From an uncultured Bacilli bacterium (lineage in GTDB: Bacteria; Bacillota_I; Bacilli_A; RF39; UBA660): a stretch of 7,380 nt of DNA. Below, piece after piece: positions 1 to 5,395 of the stretch. Both the position numbers and the translations under genes were made by a program. The stretch lies in assembly GCA_947632685.1 (NCBI GenBank), contig CANRQD010000068.1, forward strand, positions 1 to 7,380. Direction: 5' to 3'. The notes under the pieces were generated by a model. The model was not told where the DNA came from. It searched no databases and was given only the letters and a program-made list of their open reading frames with translations. Numbering within the stretch: position 1 is the first letter of the stretch; each line of letters begins with the position of its first letter.

Positions 1-66
1 CCTACCGGATTTGAACCGGTGATCAGGGTGTTGCAGACCCACGCCTTACCACTTGGCTAAAGTCCC
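1..66 (-). tRNA. tRNA-Cys (anticodon GCA), 3' end cut by window edge
   Basis: Read on the minus strand, the sequence folds as a tRNA. The acceptor 5' strand is GGGACTT (66-60), the D stem is GCC/GGC, the anticodon stem is GGGT/ACCC around the loop CTGCAAC, and the T arm is ACCGG-TTCAAAT-CCGGT. U33 is followed by GCA, which decodes UGC/UGU cysteine. After the T arm only AGG of the 3' acceptor strand is present; the expected TCCC and any encoded CCA lie beyond base 1, so the gene is partial here. It has its own promoter just upstream and no terminator separates it from the upstream protein gene. Confidence 0.95.
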
Positions 67-71
67 ATTAC

Positions 72-98
72 AAGTGATATTATAGCAAAATATCACTT
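72..98. repeat. 9-bp perfect inverted repeat overlapping the tRNA-Cys promoter
   Basis: AAGTGATAT (72-80) and ATATCACTT (90-98) are exact reverse complements separated by nine bases. One arm runs from the predicted start site into the -10 box; the other lies in the -35/-10 spacer. No U tract follows it on either strand, so it does not look like a terminator. It could be a repressor operator, or a chance palindrome in AT-rich DNA. Confidence 0.55.
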
Positions 99-107
99 AT
101 TTAGCAA
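79..107 (-). promoter_or_regulatory. Sigma-A type promoter of tRNA-Cys
   Basis: On the minus strand a -35 TTGCTA (107-102) is followed by a 17-base spacer and a perfect -10 TATAAT (84-79). The predicted transcription start falls near base 72, about six bases before the mature tRNA 5' end at 66. Strength and placement fit a stable-RNA promoter. It lies between the stop of the upstream gene (132) and the tRNA. Confidence 0.8.
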
Positions 108-131
108 GTCCTATTTTAATATATGATTACC

Positions 132-1361
132 CTATTTTTCATATACATCAAATATATTTTTATAATTATAAATTAATTCCCTATCTTCAATTAATTTTTT
201 TAGACCAATTTTATCATTATACATATATACAGTATCATTACTTATAAAATATAAATTACCATTTAATGCTTTTAATTCCTTTAAATTATTAAAACTAAAT
301 AACAATACTTTATAATCATAGTTTTCTCCTACAATTTTATATACATTACCATTTTCTTGGTAATAATAATTATTTTCAGTATATAATATATTATTACCAT
401 ATTTATTTATCAATTCATCAGGTATAATATCAGTTATAAAATATTTTTTATTAGCTACTAATTCATTAATATCTATATCAACTAATTTTTTTCCATTATA
501 ATATTTAGGCTTATCTAAACTCTCAATAGTTTCTTTAGTAGGATTTATAACATACTGTTTTTTATTTGTAATATCTGTTAAATATACATTTCCTTTATAT
601 ACCCCATTATAATAAATATTACTAGAAATATCATCTTCTGTCTCTATTTTATCTTGACCTTTTTCTTTTATATTTACTATTGAAAATGAATCATATTTAT
701 CATCTGGATTAGCAATTATAAAATGTTCTCCACATACTATTGAGTAATTATTTTCATATAAATCATTATCTAACAAAAATTCTTCTGTTACATTATTATT
801 ATTTATTAAATAAACACTTCTGTAATTCCATATTGTAAAATATAAATTAGGATCTATATCATTATAATATGATATATTTTGATAAGTAGTCTTAGCATCA
901 TTCATATTTTTATATTCTAAATTAACTTTGTAGTTTAAAGTTTGTAATTTATCAATAAAATTATCAATATCTATATTACCTATTTGTTTTAGATAATTAT
1001 ATGTCATTAATTGATTATTGTAATTACAAACAATACTTTCTATATTATCATTTTTTAATACTGGGGCAATACAATATAGACCATTAGAATTATAACTAAC
1101 AATATCCTTTAATATCTTACTTTGTCTATTTAAATCACCTTTATAACTATATACAAAATTATTCTTTTGTTTATCAGTAATTAAAAATGAATACATATTT
1201 GTATGATTTGATCTTTCATAGTTCTCTTTTATCATATATTCATTATTATCAGTCACAATAGAATAATTATAATCTCTTTTATTAATAAAGAAAGTAATAA
1301 TTAATTGATATATCAATAAAAAAATTAATAAAGCAACTAAAGTACCAAATACTTTTTTCAT
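132..1361 (-). CDS. Membrane-anchored extracytoplasmic protein of unknown function, possibly beta-propeller-like
   Basis: I do not recognise the family. From the start chosen here the product is 409 residues: a short Lys-positive N-terminus, one hydrophobic helix (about residues 4-26), then a long soluble domain rich in Asn, Tyr and Ile that should lie outside the cell. There is no lipobox cysteine and no clear signal-peptidase site, so an N-terminal anchor is likely. The C-terminal half repeats short beta-type units (GNVYLTD, GNVYKIVG, GNLYFISND, each followed by a turn), which suggests a beta-propeller or a similar all-beta repeat fold; this is inference. It has three cysteines at about 97, 112 and 210. 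Two other in-frame starts exist: GTG at 1382, with no ribosome-binding site, and ATG at 1373, which directly abuts AAAGGA. ATG at 1361 keeps AAAGGA 12 bases upstream and begins the typical MKKVFG anchor, so it is preferred, although that spacing is long. The gene is monocistronic or reads into tRNA-Cys, since no terminator follows its TAG stop. Confidence 0.75.
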   Translation of the reverse strand: MKKVFGTLVALLIFLLIYQLIITFFINKRDYNYSIVTDNNEYMIKENYERSNHTNMYSFLITDKQKNNFVYSYKGDLNRQSKILKDIVSYNSNGLYCIAPVLKNDNIESIVCNYNNQLMTYNYLKQIGNIDIDNFIDKLQTLNYKVNLEYKNMNDAKTTYQNISYYNDIDPNLYFTIWNYRSVYLINNNNVTEEFLLDNDLYENNYSIVCGEHFIIANPDDKYDSFSIVNIKEKGQDKIETEDDISSNIYYNGVYKGNVYLTDITNKKQYVINPTKETIESLDKPKYYNGKKLVDIDINELVANKKYFITDIIPDELINKYGNNILYTENNYYYQENGNVYKIVGENYDYKVLLFSFNNLKELKALNGNLYFISNDTVYMYNDKIGLKKLIEDRELIYNYKNIFDVYEK

Positions 1362-1441
1362 ATTAAGATTCATTCCTTTCACTTTAGTTCAAGGCACAAT
1401 AACTATGAAAATTATTTTTCGGGTTATTTTACCTATTATAA

Positions 1442-1450
1442 ATTATATCA
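1442..1450 (-). promoter_or_regulatory. Candidate extended -10 promoter for the anchored protein gene (132-1361)
   Basis: The minus strand reads TGATATAAT, an extended -10 (TGnTATAAT) with a perfect hexamer. A second TATAAT follows at 1440-1435. No good -35 lies 16-18 bases upstream, as expected for an extended -10 promoter. It starts directly in the U tract of the upstream operon's terminator. The leader to the gene would be about 75 bases. Confidence 0.5.
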
Positions 1451-1452
1451 AA

Positions 1453-1479
1453 AAAACAGACTCATTAAAAGTCTGTTTT
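1453..1479 (-). terminator. Intrinsic terminator of the nuclease/thioredoxin-like/PH operon
   Basis: On the minus strand AAAACAGAC (1479-1471) pairs perfectly with GTCTGTTTT (1461-1453), nine base pairs extendable by one A-T pair, with a 7-9 base loop. The T run continues to 1450. The 5' arm lies inside the last codons of the PH-domain gene and the loop holds its TAA stop (1467-1465), so terminator and coding end are fused. The plus-strand reading also ends in a T-rich stretch and could stop antisense transcription. Confidence 0.8.
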
Positions 1480-1917
1480 ATTTATTTTTGGTTTATATCC
1501 ATATTTTTTCTTTTCTTCTAACATAAATGAAGAAATATTTGTTTCAATTTCACTCAATGCATTTTTACTAATATTTGATAATGTTACAAATTCTTTAACA
1601 GTATCAATATGTATTTTTCCCCATATTATACCATTTAGCACTTTTAAATCATTAAACATATCAGGAGTTATTGAGTCTAAAAAATAACCAAATACTACCC
1701 TTTTTCTTCCTATTAAAATTCTTTGATTAGTAAGTGCTATTACTGCAGTTGATATTATATCAAGTGGATTATTATTTTTTTGTGCAGTAAATACATATAA
1801 AACTTTCTCTTCTGGATTTAAATGTTTTTCAATTATAGTAGAATTTTTTCTTAATCTCCATGCTATTGTAGTTGGATATTTATTTTTAAATTCTAAAGCT
1901 TTTTCATATACAGTCAT
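1465..1917 (-). CDS. Small bacterial PH-domain (YokE-like) protein
   Basis: The 150-residue product has no signal peptide or membrane helix, so it should be cytoplasmic. Residues about 30-135 match the bacterial PH-like fold (bPH/YokE type): an opening strand around LNPEEKVLYVF (33-43), the typical ALTNQRILIGRKR strand pair (61-73), a central stretch ending in GKIHIDT (100-106), and a closing helix around ISKNALSEIETNISSFM (116-132). Such domains are widespread in Firmicutes and mostly of unknown role; some accompany membrane-linked proteins. It is third in the operon. Its ribosome-binding site GGAG, eight bases before ATG, is formed by the last codons of the upstream thioredoxin-like gene, and only five bases separate that stop from this start, so translational coupling is likely. 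The charged C-terminal tail (EEKKKYGYKPK) overlaps the terminator stem. The domain call is from recalled family patterns; partner and ligand are unknown. Confidence 0.8.
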   Translation of the reverse strand: MTVYEKALEFKNKYPTTIAWRLRKNSTIIEKHLNPEEKVLYVFTAQKNNNPLDIISTAVIALTNQRILIGRKRVVFGYFLDSITPDMFNDLKVLNGIIWGKIHIDTVKEFVTLSNISKNALSEIETNISSFMLEEKKKYGYKPKINKTDF

Positions 1918-1922
1918 AATAA

Positions 1923-2735
1923 TTACTCCATAAAACCATATTTTTTAAAGAATTCTTTATATTCATCTTTTGTAGTTAAGCCTTCTATTTTATCTTTAAT
2001 TGAGTTATTTCCTACAACCATTAATAAAGGTGTACCATATCCTTGACTAAAATATTCATCAGAACCTATTAATTTAGAAGTATCATCACTACTAAGATCT
2101 CCTACATCAACACGATTTATATCAACATTATTTTCATATATAATATTTTCTATTATAGGTATTGCTAATTTACAATAACTGCATGATTCTTTTGATAATA
2201 ATACTAAAGACAATTCATCGCTTTGATATAACTCAAGGTAATCATCAACACTTATATCATTAGGAGCAGTTCTTTCATCATCACTAACCTCGCCTGATTC
2301 TTTAGTTGCTTGTGCTAAAATATCTTCATTTCCTCCTGATGAATCAGAACTTTCTTCTGTTTTATTTGATTTTTCATATTTACTAGAAAAAGAATTTGAA
2401 CCAAAGAAACATACTAAACAAAATACAACTATTAAAATACAAATTATTATTCCAATTACTAATCTTTTTTGATTAATTTCAATTACTTTTTCTTGCTTAA
2501 TAGAATCTATTTTTTTATCATCATCTTTTTTGATATTAGCTTTAGGTGGTATAGTCTTTGATGAGGTTACATTTTTTTTCTTTGTTGTTGTAGTTTTATT
2601 TTTCTGAGTACTAGTAGACTTAGCTGTTTTAGTACTAGTAGATTTTACTGATTTAGTTTTAGTTTCACTAACACTTGCTTTTGTTCCCTTTGTACTATTC
2701 TTTTTTGTCTGTTTACTTTTTTTCTCTTCTGCCAT
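1923..2735 (-). CDS. Membrane-anchored thioredoxin-like protein with CSYC motif and Lys/Ser/Thr-rich N-terminal tail
   Basis: The 270-residue product has four parts. Residues 1-90 are a highly basic, low-complexity Lys/Ser/Thr tail that should stay in the cytoplasm (positive-inside rule). Residues 92-112 form one transmembrane helix. Residues 113-160 are an acidic Ser/Glu/Asp/Gly linker. Residues 160-270 form a thioredoxin-fold domain, predicted outside the cell. The active site is CSYC (185-188) after the strand LSLVLLSK, and the cis-proline loop is YGTPLLMV with Pro236. The CxxC pair argues for a redox-active domain, as in exported thioredoxin-like and bacteriocin-accessory-type proteins; whether it reduces, oxidises or isomerises cannot be read from sequence. 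AAAGGA lies eight bases before ATG. It follows the secreted nuclease gene by 24 bases and precedes the PH-domain gene by five. The cytoplasmic tail could bind nucleic acid or acidic lipid; that is inference. Confidence 0.85.
   Translation of the reverse strand: MAEEKKSKQTKKNSTKGTKASVSETKTKSVKSTSTKTAKSTSTQKNKTTTTKKKNVTSSKTIPPKANIKKDDDKKIDSIKQEKVIEINQKRLVIGIIICILIVVFCLVCFFGSNSFSSKYEKSNKTEESSDSSGGNEDILAQATKESGEVSDDERTAPNDISVDDYLELYQSDELSLVLLSKESCSYCKLAIPIIENIIYENNVDINRVDVGDLSSDDTSKLIGSDEYFSQGYGTPLLMVVGNNSIKDKIEGLTTKDEYKEFFKKYGFME
2607..2642. repeat. Short direct repeat coding for KSTST units in the thioredoxin-like protein tail
   Basis: AGTACTAGTAGA occurs at 2607-2618 and again at 2631-2642, a 24-base period that encodes two KSTST units eight residues apart (residues 31-43). 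It marks recent in-frame duplication within the low-complexity cytoplasmic tail and is a likely site of length variation between strains. Confidence 0.7.
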
Positions 2736-2759
2736 AATAAAATTCCTTTCTTTTTTTCA

Positions 2760-3317
2760 TTATAACATACTTTTTATTTCTTTTCTAATATAACTAAATA
2801 TTTTATCTAAAATCGTATCTAATAAATTATTATCATCTGTATATTCTTCATCTGACCATATACCTTTTTTAGATTTTTTAGCTTCTTTTTCTTTTAGTTT
2901 TAATCTATCTGTATATTTATAATCATCATATAAATAAGCTACTTTAGCATATCCTTTATTAATTAATTTTTCTTGTAATAATTCATCATCTACAAATATC
3001 CATGCTAATTTTCTACCATATTTATCTTCTTCTGTAGAATTACTATCATACTCTAATACAATTTTCTTAGCATTTTTTAAACTATCACAGGTATATTTAC
3101 TAGCTTCTTTTCCGTAGGGTTCTACTTTCTTTTTAGGATGCTTAGTTTCAGGAGTATCTATAGCTAAAAATCTTGTTGAATATTCTTTTCCATTTATTAT
3201 AAATTTAGCTGTATCTCCATCAACACATTTTGATAATTTTACAACGTCACTTTTAGCAAATACTACTTTAGAAGAAATTAATAATAAGAATATACTTAAT
3301 ATAAATATCTTTTTCAT
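2760..3317 (-). CDS. Secreted thermonuclease (staphylococcal nuclease family)
   Basis: This is a calcium-dependent phosphodiesterase of the SNase family that degrades DNA and RNA, here predicted to be exported. A signal peptide covers residues 1-21 (MKKIF, hydrophobic core, VFA before KSD). The SNase domain (about 26-155) keeps the known catalytic set, here numbered with the Staphylococcus aureus equivalents: Asp35 in VDGDT (D21), Arg49 in RFLAIDTPE (R35), Asp54 (D40), Glu57 (E43) and Arg102 in DKYGR (R87). TPETKHPKK and NKGYAKVAYLY also match the S. aureus enzyme closely. A short linker leads to an extra amphipathic Lys/Ile/Leu helix (about 164-185). Two cysteines, Cys31 beside VDGDT and Cys77, sit at positions equivalent to A17 and K63 of the S. 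aureus enzyme, which has none; they may form a disulfide. The ribosome-binding site AGGTGAT lies just before ATG. It is first in an operon with an exported thioredoxin-like protein. Likely roles are nutrient nucleotide scavenging or attack on extracellular DNA. Confidence 0.93.
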   Translation of the reverse strand: MKKIFILSIFLLLISSKVVFAKSDVVKLSKCVDGDTAKFIINGKEYSTRFLAIDTPETKHPKKKVEPYGKEASKYTCDSLKNAKKIVLEYDSNSTEEDKYGRKLAWIFVDDELLQEKLINKGYAKVAYLYDDYKYTDRLKLKEKEAKKSKKGIWSDEEYTDDNNLLDTILDKIFSYIRKEIKSML

Positions 3318-3333
3318 ATCATCACCTGATATT

Positions 3334-3363
3334 ATTATACAATAAATATTTATTTTATGTCGA
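3334..3363 (-). promoter_or_regulatory. Promoter of the nuclease operon
   Basis: The minus strand has -35 TCGACA (3363-3358), one mismatch from TTGACA, an 18-base spacer, and a perfect -10 TATAAT (3339-3334). The predicted start near 3327 coincides with the first base of the Shine-Dalgarno AGGTGAT, which gives a leader of only about ten bases. It is divergent from the promoter of the activase operon, and the two -35 elements overlap. Confidence 0.7.
3341..3354. promoter_or_regulatory. Perfect 14-bp palindrome inside the nuclease promoter spacer (candidate operator)
   Basis: AATAAATATTTATT is its own reverse complement and sits centrally in the 18-base spacer of the nuclease promoter. A dimeric regulator bound here would block RNA polymerase. 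Such AT palindromes also arise by chance at this base composition, so the operator role is only a candidate. Confidence 0.35.
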
Positions 3364-3389
3364 AATAATTATCTAATTTTTTCTATAAA
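3360..3389 (+). promoter_or_regulatory. Candidate promoter of the three-gene activase operon
   Basis: The plus strand has a weak -35 TCGAAA (3360-3365), an 18-base spacer and -10 TATAAA (3384-3389). Transcription would start near 3396, ahead of a full-strength Shine-Dalgarno AAAGGAGG (3406-3413) seven bases before the first ATG. The -35 is poor (four of six), so activation by a factor or another start is possible. Confidence 0.45.
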
Positions 3390-3420
3390 TAAAGCATATA
3401 GTTTTAAAGGAGGAAATACT

Positions 3421-4347
3421 ATGAAAAAAATAGGAATACCTAAAGCCCTACTTTATTATTACTATAATGATTTATGGAAATACTTTTTTAAATATTTAAA
3501 TTTAGATGTTATATATAGTGAAACAAGTAACAAAGAAATTATGTCAAATGGTGAAAATTTAGCACAAGATGAAGCCTGTCTTTCTTTAAAATTATATTTA
3601 GGTCATGTAAAAAATTTAATTGGCAAATGTGACTATATCCTAATTCCAAGACTTTATTCTGTAAAAAAACATGAAGCTGTTTGTACCAATTTTAATGCTT
3701 TATATGATTTAGTAAATAATACTTTTCAAAATATAAATATAATCAATTACAATGTTGACTTAGTAAATAATGAAAATGAATTATTAGGATTTCTTAGTTT
3801 AGGTAAAGATTTAGGATTTTCTTATATAAATACTTATAATGCCTATAAATTTGCTAAAGAAAAAAGTCTAGAAAATAGATTATTAAAAGAAAAAAAACAA
3901 AAAGAAGCTTTAACTACTAATAATACAAAAATTTTACTAGCGGCACATCCTTATAATTTATATGATAATTTAATTGGTAAACCTATTATAGATTATTTAG
4001 AAAAAGAAAATATTACAATTATTTATAGTGATAGAATTAATCATAAAATAATTGACTCTGAATGTGAAAAAATATCAACTGATATACATTGGACTCATAG
4101 TAAAGAAGTAATGGCTAGTATAAATTATTATAAAGATAAAGTTGATGGTATTATTATAATTACAGCTTTTCCATGTGGTCCTGATTCTTTAGCTAATGAA
4201 CTCGCTATTAGAAAAGTTAAAAATATACCTGTACTTAATCTTATTATGGAAGATTTAAATAGTGATATAGGAATTATTACAAGATTAGAAAGCTTTTTAG
4301 ATATATTAAAACAAAAAAAGGAGGAAACTTATGAAAAAAGTAATTAG
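3421..4347 (+). CDS. 2-hydroxyacyl-CoA dehydratase / DUF2229 family protein (acyl-CoA dehydratase activase-related), first paralogue
   Basis: The 308-residue cytoplasmic protein opens with KIGIPKALLYYYY, the hallmark of activase-related (DUF2229) proteins of the 2-hydroxyacyl-CoA dehydratase superfamily, and closes with IGIITRLESF (283-292), which matches the family's TRLEAF end. Three cysteines lie in conserved settings: Cys53 (QDEACLSLKLYLGH), Cys88 (HEAVC, after DYILIPRL) and Cys252 (AFPCGPDS). In the superfamily three such cysteines per subunit bind an Fe-S cluster; Cys70 and Cys215 look incidental. The fold should be two Rossmann-like halves joined by a charged linker (about 142-165). 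It is translated from AAAGGAGG, overlaps the next gene by 17 bases and is followed by a cognate ATPase activase. It therefore probably forms part of an ATP-dependent reductase or dehydratase with the second paralogue. The substrate is unknown: no CoA-pathway gene is nearby, and relatives with double-cubane clusters reduce small molecules rather than dehydrate acyl-CoAs. Confidence 0.85.
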   Translation: MKKIGIPKALLYYYYNDLWKYFFKYLNLDVIYSETSNKEIMSNGENLAQDEACLSLKLYLGHVKNLIGKCDYILIPRLYSVKKHEAVCTNFNALYDLVNNTFQNINIINYNVDLVNNENELLGFLSLGKDLGFSYINTYNAYKFAKEKSLENRLLKEKKQKEALTTNNTKILLAAHPYNLYDNLIGKPIIDYLEKENITIIYSDRINHKIIDSECEKISTDIHWTHSKEVMASINYYKDKVDGIIIITAFPCGPDSLANELAIRKVKNIPVLNLIMEDLNSDIGIITRLESFLDILKQKKEETYEKSN

Positions 4348-5395
4348 TTTTCCTCATTTAGGTAATTATTATATACCAGTTAAATATTTATTAACTAAAT
4401 TAACTAATTTAGAAGTAAATGAATCACCTCCTATTACAAAAAAAACTTTATCTTTAGGAGAAAAATATTCTCCAAATAATGTATGTATACCATTTAAATA
4501 TAATTTAGGTAATTTTATAGAAAGTCTTGATAATGGCGCTAATATATTAATTCAAGCAGGTGGTGGTTGTAGATATAGATATTATGCAGAAGTACAAGAA
4601 GAAATATTAAGAGATTTAGGATATGATTTTAAGTTTATTAAATTAGTTTCAAGAGATAAAATAAGAATTAAAGAAGCATATAAAATATTTAAAAATATAA
4701 ATAGTAAACTTTCTTTTTATAAATTTATACATACCTTTATTATTACTGTATTTTTTATATATTATATGGATAAAATAGATGTAATAATTAGAAAAAGAAT
4801 AGGATTTGAAATAGAAAAAAATAGTTTTATAACTTTAAGAAATAAAATGTATAAAGATTTTTATAACTGTAATAGTTTAATTACTTTAACTATAAAATAT
4901 TTTAAATATAAGAAAAAGTTTAAAAAATTAAAAATAGATAAGCCTAATAATTGTTTAAAGGTAGGTATTATAGGAGAACTATATACTTCGATGGAACCAT
5001 TTTCTAGTTATTTTTTAGAAGAAGAACTTGCTAAAATGAATATAGAAATAAAAAGATATACGAATTTATCTTACTTACTTTGGAAAAAGAAATTTATAAC
5101 TAAACATATGCTTAGAAAAACAAAGAAATATTGTAAATATACTTTAGGTGCTGATGGACTTGATAATGTTTATAGAACATTACAATTATCTAAAAAATAT
5201 GATGGCATAATTCATACTAAACCATTTGGTTGTACTCCTGAAGTTGGCGCTATACCAATAATTAAGAAAGTTGCTAAAGAAAAAAATATCCCTATAATAT
5301 TTTTCTCATATGACAGTGAAACCTCTAATGAAGGAATTATAACTAGATTAGAGGCATTCTATGATTTAATAAAATATAGAAAGGAGAATAAATGA
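4331..5395 (+). CDS. 2-hydroxyacyl-CoA dehydratase / DUF2229-like protein, second paralogue
   Basis: The 354-residue protein aligns with its upstream neighbour at both ends. SPNNVCIPFKYNLGNF carries Cys52, IQAGGGCRYRYY carries Cys80, KPFGCTPEVGAIP carries Cys301, and the end EGIITRLEAFYDL (334-346) is nearly identical in form. These three cysteines are the likely Fe-S ligands; Cys180, Cys208 and Cys268 lie in variable parts. The middle (about 110-200) is a Lys/Phe/Tyr/Ile-rich helical insert with a hydrophobic run at 134-145, absent from the first paralogue; it is probably a helical subdomain rather than a membrane span. Its start overlaps the first gene's 3' end by 17 bases and has its own AAAGGAGG six bases upstream. 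Its TGA stop overlaps the activase ATG. Co-translation suggests a heteromeric complex in which two unlike subunits hold clusters, as in HgdA/HgdB-type dehydratases. The exact chemistry is inference. Confidence 0.82.
   Translation: MKKVISFPHLGNYYIPVKYLLTKLTNLEVNESPPITKKTLSLGEKYSPNNVCIPFKYNLGNFIESLDNGANILIQAGGGCRYRYYAEVQEEILRDLGYDFKFIKLVSRDKIRIKEAYKIFKNINSKLSFYKFIHTFIITVFFIYYMDKIDVIIRKRIGFEIEKNSFITLRNKMYKDFYNCNSLITLTIKYFKYKKKFKKLKIDKPNNCLKVGIIGELYTSMEPFSSYFLEEELAKMNIEIKRYTNLSYLLWKKKFITKHMLRKTKKYCKYTLGADGLDNVYRTLQLSKKYDGIIHTKPFGCTPEVGAIPIIKKVAKEKNIPIIFFSYDSETSNEGIITRLEAFYDLIKYRKENK

Noticed and set aside
72..98. Inverted repeat as a terminator for the upstream gene
   Set aside because: No U tract follows it on the minus strand, and its bases form the tRNA promoter.
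1362..1382. Longer N-terminus (GTG at 1382 or ATG at 1373) for the anchored protein
   Set aside because: The GTG has no ribosome-binding site and the ATG at 1373 touches AAAGGA with no spacing; the MKKVFG start at 1361 fits a normal membrane anchor better.
5392..5395. TGA read as tryptophan (mycoplasma code)
   Set aside because: Trp is always TGG here, no gene has an internal TGA, and reading through this TGA soon meets TAG; the ATGA overlap is a normal coupled stop/start.
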